This document shows, piece by piece, positions 27,511-36,665 of a DNA stretch of 64,000 bases (the stretch's first letter is position 1; every line of letters starts with the position of its first letter). The DNA is from an uncultured Eudoraea sp. (lineage in GTDB: Bacteria > Bacteroidota > Bacteroidia > Flavobacteriales > Flavobacteriaceae): the NCBI RefSeq assembly GCF_947490415.1, contig NZ_CANLGX010000003.1, positions 186,001 through 250,000 of the forward strand, read 5' to 3'. The notes under the pieces are model-generated. The model made no database searches and had not been told where the DNA came from. It saw only the letters and a list, made by a program, of their open reading frames with translations. The translations under genes were made by a program, and so were the position numbers.

Positions 27511-28293
27511 ATGAAAAGACGTCATTATTATTTAATAAGAGTTCAATTTTTAGGTTTTAGATATAGTGGATGGCAAAAACAGCCAGGGCAAAGAACTATA
27601 GAAGGAATGCTTCTTAAAACACTTAAATATATTCTGCCCCAGCAGAAACTTAAAATCTTAGGTGCAGGGAGGACAGATGCAAAAGTTTCCGCGCTCGATG
27701 CAGCATTCGAACTGATTATAGAAGAAACACCTATTTCAGATATATCAGATTTTGTTAAATCATTTAATAAAAACTTACCATCTGATATTAAAGTAATTAA
27801 AGTAGATAAAGTGGATAAAAACTTTAATATAATTAAGGATAGTAAATTGAAAGAATATTGTTATTTTTTTTCCTATGGTGAAAAAAACCATCCTTTTTGT
27901 GCTCCATTTATGGCAAACATTTTAGAGGATCTCGATATTGACATTATGACAAAAGCTGCAATACTTTATAAAGGGACCCACAATTTTAAGGCCTATACAG
28001 CAAAACCCGGCGAGAACAAACAAGTAACACGAACACTTTCTTATTGTGAAATTATGAAGAATACGGAAATTAAAGCCAGTTTTTTTCCGAAGAGCAGTTA
28101 TGTACTAAGAATCTGCGGTAAAGGATTTATGCGTTACCAGGTTCGGATGATTATGGGTGCGTTAATCCAATTAGGCAGAGGTCTTCTTAGCCTTGATGAA
28201 ATTGAAAGATCCTTAACGGAGGATACAGATATAAAGATTTCATATATCGCTCCCGGTTCTGGGCTGATATTGTACAAGCTTGAATTTGAATAA
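27511..28293 (+). CDS. truA: tRNA pseudouridine synthase A family protein (divergent)
   Basis: 260 residues. The TruA fold is shown by YLIRVQFLGFRYSGWQKQPGQRTIEG, the catalytic Asp56 in GAGRTDAKVSALD, FKAYTA, and KGFMRYQVRMIMGALIQLGRG. TruA makes pseudouridine at tRNA positions 38-40. The catalytic loop departs from the usual GRTDAGVHA, with Lys at the Gly and Ser at the His. From memory Bacteroidota often carry a canonical TruA plus a second, divergent one; this looks like the second. Confidence 0.8.
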   Translation: MKRRHYYLIRVQFLGFRYSGWQKQPGQRTIEGMLLKTLKYILPQQKLKILGAGRTDAKVSALDAAFELIIEETPISDISDFVKSFNKNLPSDIKVIKVDKVDKNFNIIKDSKLKEYCYFFSYGEKNHPFCAPFMANILEDLDIDIMTKAAILYKGTHNFKAYTAKPGENKQVTRTLSYCEIMKNTEIKASFFPKSSYVLRICGKGFMRYQVRMIMGALIQLGRGLLSLDEIERSLTEDTDIKISYIAPGSGLILYKLEFE

Positions 28294-28338
28294 ATCCTGT
28301 AAATAGAATTTTTTGTACATTGAAACAAATGTTATTCT

Positions 28339-29199
28339 ATGCCAAATTGGGGTTATATTGTTGTTTTGTTGATTCTGGCCTATGTCGTAATTAGTGCGCT
28401 AGTTTATTTACTTCAGGATTACCTTATGTTTAAACCCGAAAAACTTCCAAAAGATTTTCTGTTTCAATATGAGCACCAGGAAATAGAGGAATATAATGTT
28501 GAAACAAGGGATGGGGCAATAATAAATGGACTTAGATTTAAAGCACAGCAGCCTAAAGGGATTGTATTCTATCTAAAAGGAAATTCCAAAAGCATAAAAG
28601 GATGGGGGAAGTTTGCAGTGGATTTTACAAGGCATGGCTATGATGTATTAATGGTAGATTACAGGGGTTTTGGTAAAAGCACAGGTAGACGCACGCAGAA
28701 AGCTATTAAGCGGGATATGCAGGTAATCTACAATAAAATAAAGGAGAACGTTGACGAAAAGTATATCATACTTTATGGTCGCTCTTTAGGTTCTGGTTTT
28801 GCTGCCAAACTAGCATCTATGAACAATCCTAGAATGCTGATACTGGATGCTCCCTACTACAGTTTAAGCAAGGTGGCCAAAAAATACATTCCTTTTATGC
28901 CTCTTTCGATATTGCTTAAATTTCCAATGCCTACCTATAAATGGCTGCAATACGTAAATTGCCCTATCCATATAATACATGGAACAGATGATAAGTTGAT
29001 TCCTTACAAGACAAGTGTTAAGCTATCCAAAATAAAACCAACTACAACAACCTTATATACGGTGATTGGTGGAGGGCACAAGAATTTGAATACATTCGAA
29101 TCTTACCACAAAATGTTGAGTGAAATCATAACAAAAAGACCAACAAAGGTTGATCTCAAAGGTTCCAGTATTCATGTAAAACATAATTTAAAAGTTTAA
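28339..29199 (+). CDS. Alpha/beta hydrolase with N-terminal membrane anchor, copy 1
   Basis: 286 residues. An N-terminal hydrophobic segment (IVVLLILAYVVISALVYLL) is followed by an alpha/beta-hydrolase domain of the BEM46/ABHD13-like type. Nucleophile Ser in YGRSLGSG, acidic residue region HGTDDKLIP, catalytic His in GGGHKNL. The lipase-type oxyanion HG motif is replaced by KGNSK (FYLKGNSKS). The next gene follows with no gap and is a paralogue. Substrate unknown. Confidence 0.85.
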   Translation: MPNWGYIVVLLILAYVVISALVYLLQDYLMFKPEKLPKDFLFQYEHQEIEEYNVETRDGAIINGLRFKAQQPKGIVFYLKGNSKSIKGWGKFAVDFTRHGYDVLMVDYRGFGKSTGRRTQKAIKRDMQVIYNKIKENVDEKYIILYGRSLGSGFAAKLASMNNPRMLILDAPYYSLSKVAKKYIPFMPLSILLKFPMPTYKWLQYVNCPIHIIHGTDDKLIPYKTSVKLSKIKPTTTTLYTVIGGGHKNLNTFESYHKMLSEIITKRPTKVDLKGSSIHVKHNLKV

Positions 29200-30027
29200 A
29201 TGGTTAAACTAAAAAAAGCTGTTCTATTCTTATTAACAGTTTATCTACTTATATCTACTATGCTCTATTTTCTTCAGGAAAAACTTATCTTTTTACCTTC
29301 CACATTGCCCACAGATTATACTTATTCCTTTACTCAGCCTTTTGAGGAGATCTTTTTAACAGCTGATGATGGTGCCGTTTTAAATGGCATACATTTTAAA
29401 CAGGAGCAGCCTGAAGGAGTTATTGTCTATTACCATGGTAATGCCGGCGATCTTACACGCTGGGGAAATATTGCACTATTCTTTGTTGAAAAGAACTATG
29501 ATGTAATTATTATGGACTACAGAACCTACGGAAAAAGCACCGGTAAGCTTAGTGAAGAAGCACTTTTTAATGACGGACAGCTATTTTATGAATACGCCTT
29601 AAAACATTATGATGAGTCGGGAATTACATTGTACGGTCGTTCACTGGGCACTGGGATCGCAACTTGGGTTGCTTCGCAAAACAGCCCGTTTCGCCTTATC
29701 CTGGAAACACCTTATTACAGTCTTTTGGATTTGGGAAAAAACCGTTTTCCGTATTTACCGGTTCAATGGTTTTTAAAATATCCATTAAAAACGTATAAGT
29801 ACATTTCAGAAGTGAGCTGTCCAATAGCATTTTTTCATGGCACAGAAGATAGAGTAGTGCCCTATAATTCGGGCTTACGCCTTTTTAATTCCGTCTCAGT
29901 CGATAAAAATACCTTCTTTACAATAAAGGGCGGGCAGCATAATAATTTAAATGAATTCGAGGTTTATCGTGCTGGGGTTCAGGAAATTCTATCCTCTTAT
30001 CAGTCAAATAAATCTGAAGATAAATAG
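29200..30027 (+). CDS. Alpha/beta hydrolase with N-terminal membrane anchor, copy 2
   Basis: 275 residues, colinear with the preceding gene throughout (PYYSL, YLPVQWFLKYPLKTYKYI against FMPLSILLKFPMPTYKWL). Nucleophile Ser in YGRSLGTG, HGTEDRVVP, catalytic His in GGQHNNL. Here the oxyanion loop is the usual YYHGNAGD. The 3' end overlaps the convergent cysM by 28 bases. Confidence 0.85.
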   Translation: MVKLKKAVLFLLTVYLLISTMLYFLQEKLIFLPSTLPTDYTYSFTQPFEEIFLTADDGAVLNGIHFKQEQPEGVIVYYHGNAGDLTRWGNIALFFVEKNYDVIIMDYRTYGKSTGKLSEEALFNDGQLFYEYALKHYDESGITLYGRSLGTGIATWVASQNSPFRLILETPYYSLLDLGKNRFPYLPVQWFLKYPLKTYKYISEVSCPIAFFHGTEDRVVPYNSGLRLFNSVSVDKNTFFTIKGGQHNNLNEFEVYRAGVQEILSSYQSNKSEDK

Positions 30028-30884
30028 CGGTCACCCCGGTCGCAAATAATGGAAACAATCAGGCCGCTTTTAAGACTCGCAGCTAGTTTTAAAGCAGCTA
30101 CCGTTGCCCCACCACTGCTCATTCCTGCGAAAATACCTTCTTCCTTGGCTAAGCGTTTAGACATAATTCTGGCTTCATCTTCGCTTACTTCCATTATCTG
30201 ATCAACTTTTGAAGGGTCGAAGATCTTTGGAAGGTATTCTTTGGGCCATTTTCTAATTCCGGGAATTTTGGATTCATCCTTGGGTTGTACACCTACAATG
30301 GTCACATTTTTGTTTTGCTCTTTCAAATAGGAAGACGTCCCCATAATAGTTCCGGTTGTTCCCATGGAGGAAACAAAATGGGTGACTTTCCCTGCCGTAT
30401 CCCTCCATATTTCCGGGCCGGTAGTGGCGTAATGCGCTTTCCAGTTGTCGTCGTTTGCAAATTGGTTAAGCATTTGATAACCATCTTCTATTACCTTTGC
30501 CTCTGCATAATCCCGGGCGCCTTCTATCCCCAATTCGGCATTGGTTAATGTAACTTTTGCTCCATATGCACGCATGGTTTGCACCCTTTCCTTAGTTGAG
30601 TTTTTGGGCATTACCAATTCAATATTTAGCTTGTATATACCGGCAATCATAGCCAAAGCAATTCCGGTATTCCCACTGGTTGCCTCAATTAATTTGCTGT
30701 TGCCGTTAATCTCTCCTCGTTCTATCCCGCTTTTGATCATATTATAAGCGGCTCTGTCCTTAACGCTGCCTCCGGGATTATGCCCTTCCATCTTAAACAG
30801 AAGAGTAACGCCGGGGTTTACATTTAAAGATCTTGAGGCCACAAGAGGCGTGTTCCCTATGAGATCTAGAATACTATGAGACAT
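30000..30884 (-). CDS. cysM: Cysteine synthase CysM
   Basis: 294 residues, fold-type II PLP enzyme. It makes cysteine from O-acetylserine and sulfide or thiosulfate. The PLP lysine is in GGSVKDRAAYNM, the substrate loop is EATSGNTGIALA, and the PLP-phosphate loop is SSMGTTGTIMGT. The short C-terminus, without the segment that HisC- or CysE-binding CysK forms keep, fits the CysM type. It overlaps its upstream partner cysE by 11 bases. Confidence 0.9.
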   Translation of the reverse strand: MSHSILDLIGNTPLVASRSLNVNPGVTLLFKMEGHNPGGSVKDRAAYNMIKSGIERGEINGNSKLIEATSGNTGIALAMIAGIYKLNIELVMPKNSTKERVQTMRAYGAKVTLTNAELGIEGARDYAEAKVIEDGYQMLNQFANDDNWKAHYATTGPEIWRDTAGKVTHFVSSMGTTGTIMGTSSYLKEQNKNVTIVGVQPKDESKIPGIRKWPKEYLPKIFDPSKVDQIMEVSEDEARIMSKRLAKEEGIFAGMSSGGATVAALKLAASLKSGLIVSIICDRGDRYLSSDLFD

Positions 30885-31668
30885 TAGGCGAGGTTTTTAT
30901 TTTTATTTCAGCGCTATGAAAAACTGTAGAATTGGGAGCTACAGATGAAGTTACCCAGGCATTGCCCCCAATTACGGAATTTTCTCCAATTATAGTATTA
31001 CCACCTAAAATAGTGGCATTTGCATATATAGTAACATTATCCTCAATAGTAGGATGGCGCTTGGTCCTCTCCAAATTTTTAGCTACATATAACGCTCCTA
31101 GTGTTACCCCCTGGTAGATCTTTACATTGTTTTTAATTATTGCCGTTTCCCCAATAACAACCCCGGTTGCATGATCAATAAAAAAAGATTCTCCTATTTG
31201 AGCACCTGGATTTATGTCTACCCCGGTTTGTCTGTGAGCATATTCTGTCATTAATCTTGGAACAAGAGGGAAACCCTTGTTATACAATTCATGTGCCAGG
31301 CGATAGATAGCAATCGCATAAAAGCCGGGATATGCCATATAAACTTCTTCAATAGACAAGGAAGCCGGATCACAGCTGGCTATGGCTTCTGCGTCTAAAT
31401 TTAGCTTTTCAAGGACCATAGGCAGTTTTTCCAAATAATTGCCCCATATTTTGGTACAGGGTTTTTCAACATCCCAACAAGCCAGATTTATCAACTCATC
31501 AAATTTAATTTCCAGAGATTCAATATTTGTCTCAACAGGAGTTTCAATGTCAAATAATGTAAGGAATAGAAGGTCTGTAAAATCTTCCACCTTTCGTTTA
31601 AGCCGAAATCTGAGATTAGGCTGCTTTTTATTTTCTATAATTTTCTTTACGATTATTGACTTGTCCAT
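30874..31668 (-). CDS. cysE: Serine O-acetyltransferase
   Basis: 264 residues from the ATG at 31666-31668; the longer frame begins only at a TTG at 31698. It acetylates serine for cysteine synthesis. A helical N-terminal domain is followed by hexapeptide repeats with the catalytic signature DINPGAQIGESFFIDHATGVVIGE, then GVTLGA and KRHPTIEDNVTIYANATILGG. The C-terminus EIKIKTSPNVS ends without the canonical Ile that docks into CysK. Operon with cysM. Confidence 0.93.
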   Translation of the reverse strand: MDKSIIVKKIIENKKQPNLRFRLKRKVEDFTDLLFLTLFDIETPVETNIESLEIKFDELINLACWDVEKPCTKIWGNYLEKLPMVLEKLNLDAEAIASCDPASLSIEEVYMAYPGFYAIAIYRLAHELYNKGFPLVPRLMTEYAHRQTGVDINPGAQIGESFFIDHATGVVIGETAIIKNNVKIYQGVTLGALYVAKNLERTKRHPTIEDNVTIYANATILGGNTIIGENSVIGGNAWVTSSVAPNSTVFHSAEIKIKTSPNVS

Positions 31669-31761
31669 TGTATAAAGTTGAGTATCAAAATTAACCAATA
31701 TTCAAAAAGCATCTAGCCCAAAATGGTTAACTTTAGCATAAATTTTATACCGCTTAGTCGA

Positions 31762-32442
31762 ATGGCAGATACAGTAATTACTAAAGACACGCTTCGTTTT
31801 TTGAACGAACTAAAAATAAACAATAATCGCGAATGGTTTGAGCAGAATAAGTCAGAATTCAAATCTTTGGAAACTGGTGTAAAAGGATTTTACAACAGTC
31901 TGATGGATAAGATGAAAGAGCATGATGAAATTGAAAAACTAAAAATGTTTCGAATTTACAGAGATGTAAGATTTTCCAAAGATAAAACGCCGTATAAATC
32001 TCATTTTGCGGGTTCCTTTTCAAGGGCAGGCGCTAAGCTTAGAGGGGGATATTATTTACAGATCCGACCTGGAGGATCATTTATGGCTGCCGGTTTTTGG
32101 GAACCAAATAAGGAAGATCTTTTACGTATTCGGAAGGAACTTGAGCTTGATGCAACAGCTTTAAGAGAATTAATTAATAAGCCTTCCTTTAAGAATACTT
32201 GGGGAGAACTGGTTGGTGACGAAGTTAAAACAGCTCCTAAAGGATTTAGTAAGGACGATCCTAATATTGATCTGATCAGGAAAAAAGCGTTTATTTTTGT
32301 GCGAAATTTTACAGATAAAGAAGTGTTGAATAAGGATTTTATTGTAGAAGTAAATAAATCCTTTAAAGAAATCAGACCCTATTTTAATCTAATGAGTGAA
32401 ATCCTGACAACTAATCTTAATGGAGAATCCCTCCTAAACTAA
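31762..32442 (+). CDS. DUF2461 family protein
   Basis: About 226 residues from the ATG at 31762 (MADTVITKDTLRFL). The frame extends 13 codons upstream, but this start puts the family's LxFLxxLxxNNxREWFexNK motif at the N-terminus as usual. Further family marks: RIYRDVRFSKDKTPYKSHFA and GGYYLQIRPGGSFMAAGFW. Function unknown. The 3' end overlaps the convergent next gene by 9 bases. Confidence 0.88.
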   Translation: MADTVITKDTLRFLNELKINNNREWFEQNKSEFKSLETGVKGFYNSLMDKMKEHDEIEKLKMFRIYRDVRFSKDKTPYKSHFAGSFSRAGAKLRGGYYLQIRPGGSFMAAGFWEPNKEDLLRIRKELELDATALRELINKPSFKNTWGELVGDEVKTAPKGFSKDDPNIDLIRKKAFIFVRNFTDKEVLNKDFIVEVNKSFKEIRPYFNLMSEILTTNLNGESLLN

Positions 32443-32841
32443 TACTGTAATTTCGAAAGCTTGTACCTGGTCTTTTAGGCGCTCAACTACGATATTCATC
32501 ATCCGTTTGTTTAGCGTAGAAGAGTTTTGAATATAGGCCATATATTCTTCAACGGTAAACTGCCCTATTATTATACCCTTCAGTGAGTTTCGGAATTTGA
32601 TATCCTTTTGAATAGCATTTTCTATATAATCTAATCGTTTTTCAATGTTCAATTGATAAAACGCATTCTTATGTTTAATAATGTAATTCTTAAATGCTTC
32701 GATTAATAATGGGTTTTGAAATTTGATTATAGGACGTAGCGTACTGTTCTGGAATTGCTCGTCTTTACTCATGTAAGGGGTTATTTTGGCATTGGGAATC
32801 TCCGGCCTTAGGCTTAGGAGGTCAGCAGATCTTTGGTTCAT
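32434..32841 (-). CDS. Conserved hypothetical protein
   Basis: 135 residues, predicted mostly helical, no signal or membrane segment. I do not recognise a domain. The first 24 residues are weakly structured; the core is FQNPLLIEAFKNYIIKHK to NIVVERLKDQ. Similar short proteins are, I believe, annotated inconsistently in flavobacteria. Convergent with the DUF2461 gene. Confidence 0.65.
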   Translation of the reverse strand: MNQRSADLLSLRPEIPNAKITPYMSKDEQFQNSTLRPIIKFQNPLLIEAFKNYIIKHKNAFYQLNIEKRLDYIENAIQKDIKFRNSLKGIIIGQFTVEEYMAYIQNSSTLNKRMMNIVVERLKDQVQAFEITVLV

Positions 32842-33034
32842 CTGTAGGAGTTTCTATAAAATTAGAAAATACGCCACCTATCCTAAGCCTGGATAGTAAT
32901 TAGTTGTTAACTGGTTTATGAACAGGCGGAATTTCAATGAAAATAATGCAATAGCCTATTTGCATAAGTTCGTTTACAAACGTATTATGAATTATATGTA
33001 ATTTCATCATCGTTTAAAAGTAATAGGATGCAGC

Positions 33035-33922
33035 ATGAAATTTGGTAAGGTAGACCGCCCGGATCTTATAGATTTATCCCTTCCTGAGGACCATCCTAAC
33101 CTAGCGGATGTATTACATTCTGATGCCGGTAAAGACCCGTTAAAAATATTTGTAGGATGCGCCAAGTGGAATCGGCAGGAACTTAAAAATTTTTATCCCC
33201 GTGGGACAAAGGAAGAATTACCTTATTACAGCAGTCAATTTAATTGTATAGAACTCAATGCCACCTTTTACCGCATCTTTCCCGTTAAACAATATAATGA
33301 CTGGTATCATATGGTCCCAGATACATTTAAATTTTTTCCCAAGGTGGTTCAAAATGTGAGTCATCTGAGACGCTTAAACGACATGGCATATCCCGCACTT
33401 GAAAACTTCCTTTTGGCCACTGCAGGATTCGAAGATAAATTGGGGACCATTTTTTTGCAAATGCACCCAAACTTCGGCCCAAAAAACTGGGATAGGGTAG
33501 TTCGATTGGTGGATTACTGGCCAAAAGAGTTTCCACTTGCCTTGGAATTTAGGCATACTGATTGGTTTAATGATGAGTATGTAGCCAATGAGCTTTACAA
33601 TTTACTGGAAGAAAAGAAGATTGCTAATATTCTGGTAGACACGGCAGGACGAAGAGATATTATGCATATGCGACTCACCAATAACGAAGCCTTTGTTCGT
33701 TTTGTTGGGGCTAATCATAAAAGTGATTATGACCGTCTTGATGAATGGGTAGAGCGCCTATGGCATTGGCATACTTTGGGGCTTACTAACATCCATTTTT
33801 TTATTCATCAGAATATGGAATTGGAATCTCCTTTGCTGGCCGCTTTTTTTATAAGGAAGATAAATGAAAAATTCAGGATAAACCTTAATGTACCAAAAAC
33901 CTTAGCTGGGAATATTAATTAA
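33035..33922 (+). CDS. DUF72 family protein
   Basis: 295 residues. DUF72 marks: IFVGCAKWNRQELKNFYP, YYSSQFNCIELNATFYRI, FKFFPKVVQNVSH, LGTIFLQMHPNFGP, FPLALEFRHTDWF and NILVDTAG. Predicted TIM-barrel-like protein of unknown function. Its stop abuts the convergent phosphatidylserine decarboxylase stop with no gap. Confidence 0.9.
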   Translation: MKFGKVDRPDLIDLSLPEDHPNLADVLHSDAGKDPLKIFVGCAKWNRQELKNFYPRGTKEELPYYSSQFNCIELNATFYRIFPVKQYNDWYHMVPDTFKFFPKVVQNVSHLRRLNDMAYPALENFLLATAGFEDKLGTIFLQMHPNFGPKNWDRVVRLVDYWPKEFPLALEFRHTDWFNDEYVANELYNLLEEKKIANILVDTAGRRDIMHMRLTNNEAFVRFVGANHKSDYDRLDEWVERLWHWHTLGLTNIHFFIHQNMELESPLLAAFFIRKINEKFRINLNVPKTLAGNIN

Positions 33923-34780
33923 TCAATAGCTTGCACCTACTTCTACAAAGGTATTTTTATGATGATACTTTGGGTGTTCAGGAGCAGCCATACAGCAGGT
34001 GGAACCCAGATAAAACAGAGCCAATTCATCAAGTTTTTCAACATAACCGTCCAAAGTTATAGATTTAGGAAGTTTTATACTGCCAACCCCTGGGCCTCCA
34101 ACAACAGATAGGTACCAGATTCTCCCTTTATTATCAGTAATATCAATATTATAGCGTTCATTCCTGAATGCGGGTAAGGATGGATTTTGTTTATATATCC
34201 ATGGGCGTAATACTATGAGGTCTCCCGGTATATGCTGAATTCTGGTAATAGTGCCGCTTACGGGAGCATGTATCCGATGGTAATTTTTGTTATGCAAAAA
34301 AACGTTTGTAAAACTATAAGCAGGTGGAATGTCTCCCTTGGATACTCCAAAAATTGTCTCAATAGTGCGTATATCACTTTTAACTTTTGAGGTTCCAAAT
34401 TCATGGACTTTTCCTTCATCACAAAGCAAACCCTCGCAGGGCCAAACCCAGGGACTATTACTTACGGGAAGCATCTTGAACCTTCGAATAAAAAAATCCT
34501 GAAAACTTCCAAAATCCTCTTTCCCCTCCGGAGGGAGAAATTTGTCCTTGTAATTGGGATCCCTATAATAATACCTTATATAAGGAGCAATGATATATTT
34601 AGTAAAAGGTTTGTCATAAACCCTAGAATAGAAAGCGGAAATACTTCGCTGCAAATTGCCAGGTAAGCCTCCCCAAAATGTAACGGACAAGAACTTATAT
34701 AAGTCAGCTCGCCACTGCGGTATTTTGAAAATCGTGAAACACGGATCGGAATTGTGATATGCTATTCCTGCTGGCTCCAT
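33923..34780 (-). CDS. Phosphatidylserine decarboxylase family protein
   Basis: 285 residues. The proenzyme motifs are present: KNYHRIHAPVSGTITRI (the Hx3HxPxxG signature) and the self-cleavage site LGST at LALFYLGSTCCMAA, whose Ser becomes the pyruvoyl group. Such enzymes make phosphatidylethanolamine at the membrane. An N-terminal extension of about 100 residues (YKFLSVTFWGGLPGNLQRSI to FFIRRF) matches the longer family form. I leave the symbol blank because a second, shorter psd is common in Bacteroidota. Confidence 0.85.
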   Translation of the reverse strand: MEPAGIAYHNSDPCFTIFKIPQWRADLYKFLSVTFWGGLPGNLQRSISAFYSRVYDKPFTKYIIAPYIRYYYRDPNYKDKFLPPEGKEDFGSFQDFFIRRFKMLPVSNSPWVWPCEGLLCDEGKVHEFGTSKVKSDIRTIETIFGVSKGDIPPAYSFTNVFLHNKNYHRIHAPVSGTITRIQHIPGDLIVLRPWIYKQNPSLPAFRNERYNIDITDNKGRIWYLSVVGGPGVGSIKLPKSITLDGYVEKLDELALFYLGSTCCMAAPEHPKYHHKNTFVEVGASY

Positions 34781-34786
34781 GATGAT

Positions 34787-34969
34787 TTAGCTATAATTTT
34801 CGAATACAGAATAACTCTTTTTCATCTTGTTGCAGTCTGATTGTTTCTTGAGTTTAATATGGGTTTCATGAATTCCTGCCTGCATATCAGAATCAGTTGG
34901 AGACACATTTACATAATTGGAGAAAAAAGCAAGAAGAAGGGCAACGAAGTATTTGCTGATTGTTTGCAT
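34787..34969 (-). CDS. Small secreted protein, candidate
   Basis: 60 residues, starting ATG. A signal-peptide-like N-terminus (MQTISKYFVALLLAFFSNYVNV) precedes a short charged tail with one Cys. It ends 6 bases before the phosphatidylserine decarboxylase start, which suggests a shared transcript. No family recognised; coding status is uncertain because of its size. Confidence 0.45.
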   Translation of the reverse strand: MQTISKYFVALLLAFFSNYVNVSPTDSDMQAGIHETHIKLKKQSDCNKMKKSYSVFENYS

Positions 34970-35185
34970 GATGAAATTTGTTTAGGTTTCTTAAATCTAT
35001 TCAATTTCATCTCTCACTAAAAAGGAATTAAGAAAAGTTTATTGTTAGCTTAACATTATTTAGTATTCTTCCCCAATTATTTGTTAACACTTTTGACTTT
35101 TTCTGAGAAATATAGAATGTTCAATCCATTTTAGGTTTAAACGGAAAATTAAGTTTAAGCTATTCACCAATGCTTTACATTGCTA

Positions 35186-36472
35186 TTACTTTTTCAAAGA
35201 ACGTGCATATTCCTGAACCTCATCCAGTACTCGTAGTAAATTGCCACCCCATAATTTTTCAATTTCGGATTCAGAATATCCCCTTTTTACCAATTCCAAG
35301 GTTACATTAAAGGTTTCGGAAGCATCGGACCATCCTTTAATACCACCGCCACCATCGAAGTCAGAGCTTATTCCTACGTGGTTTATCCCTATAAGATTAA
35401 CCATATAGTCTATATGGTCTACAAAGTCTGACACATCCACTTCGGGCGGTACATCGTTTCTGTCAGCAACAATTACTCTTGCTAATTCGACAACTCTATT
35501 GGAATTTTCAAGATAATCATCCTGTTCTTTTTCGGTGAGTAGTCCCAATTGCGATTTTTCAATCCATTTTATTCCAAGCGAATCTGCAATGTGCTTGTAT
35601 ATCCCTTTCATGTAATTTTCCCTCTTATCATATTTTGCTGTATTCAAGTAGGCATCCAGGGCCACTGTTTGCACCACACCACCATTTTCTTGGAGTAATT
35701 TTAATTGCTCATCATCTAAATTTCTGCTGTGATCACAAAGCGCGCGTGCTGAAGAATGAGAAGCAATGATTGGAGCTTTGGATAAAGATACAATCTGAAT
35801 CATAGATTCCTTTGAAACATGTGATACATCAATCATAATACCCAATCTATTCATCTCATAAACAGCTTTTTCACCTAGTTTACTTAAACCATTATATAAC
35901 CATATATTGTCTTTTTCTCCTGTATTAGAATCACAAAATTGACTATGACCGTTATGGGCAAGGGAGATATATCTTGCGCCCAATTTTTGATATTGTTCAA
36001 ATTTGGATAGATCCTCACCAATCGGATATGCATTTTCCACACCAATCATAGCTATTTTTTTACCAGATTTATGAATAGCCTTAACCTCTTCGGAAGTTCT
36101 GGCAAGATCAATTTCTCCGGAACCGAATGTATCACACAAACGGTGAATAGCATTAAATTTGGCCATGGCATTTGCCTCTGCTTTGGCATAACCCACAGGG
36201 TTTAAGGAATCCTGACCGGTATAGACAATAAACCATGCCACATCTAACCCTCCCGCCTTCATTTTCGGTAAATTAACCTGGGTCTCCAGATCCTGGGTAT
36301 AATTTATACTGTCAGTAAAATTTTTCACATTAATATCATTATGCGTATCAACCGTAATTACATTTTCATGGATCTGTCTGGCGGTGGCCTCAAGGTCTGG
36401 TTTTTTTGAAGTTTTGGATTCATTGCACCCAATGGTCGATAAAAGACAGAAAAAGCCAATAATATGTCGCAT
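35186..36472 (-). CDS. Membrane dipeptidase (peptidase family M19) lipoprotein
   Basis: 428 residues from the ATG at 36470-36472, which puts a lipoprotein signal at the N-terminus (MRHIIGFFCLLSTIGC, lipobox ending in Cys). The longer frame to 36535 would bury it. Zinc-site motifs of renal-dipeptidase-type enzymes are seen: VDTHNDIN, MIGVENAYPIG, YISLAHNGHSQFCDS, IIASHSSARALCDHSRN and GISSDFDGGGG. It cleaves dipeptides, probably at the cell surface. Single gene. Confidence 0.9.
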   Translation of the reverse strand: MRHIIGFFCLLSTIGCNESKTSKKPDLEATARQIHENVITVDTHNDINVKNFTDSINYTQDLETQVNLPKMKAGGLDVAWFIVYTGQDSLNPVGYAKAEANAMAKFNAIHRLCDTFGSGEIDLARTSEEVKAIHKSGKKIAMIGVENAYPIGEDLSKFEQYQKLGARYISLAHNGHSQFCDSNTGEKDNIWLYNGLSKLGEKAVYEMNRLGIMIDVSHVSKESMIQIVSLSKAPIIASHSSARALCDHSRNLDDEQLKLLQENGGVVQTVALDAYLNTAKYDKRENYMKGIYKHIADSLGIKWIEKSQLGLLTEKEQDDYLENSNRVVELARVIVADRNDVPPEVDVSDFVDHIDYMVNLIGINHVGISSDFDGGGGIKGWSDASETFNVTLELVKRGYSESEIEKLWGGNLLRVLDEVQEYARSLKK

Positions 36473-36665
36473 ACGATAAGATTTATACCTACAAATAAAG
36501 CAATTTGACAACATAATACGCGCCCTAGGTAACATTTAATTGCATGAGGGTCTGTAAATAGGGATTTTTAGACATGTTAAAGTTTAGAAAATTGAAGTTT
36601 GAGAAGGCCCTGGGAAGAATCACCCTTTTGCATTTCCAATCCTATAACTAACCTAAAATTACCCC

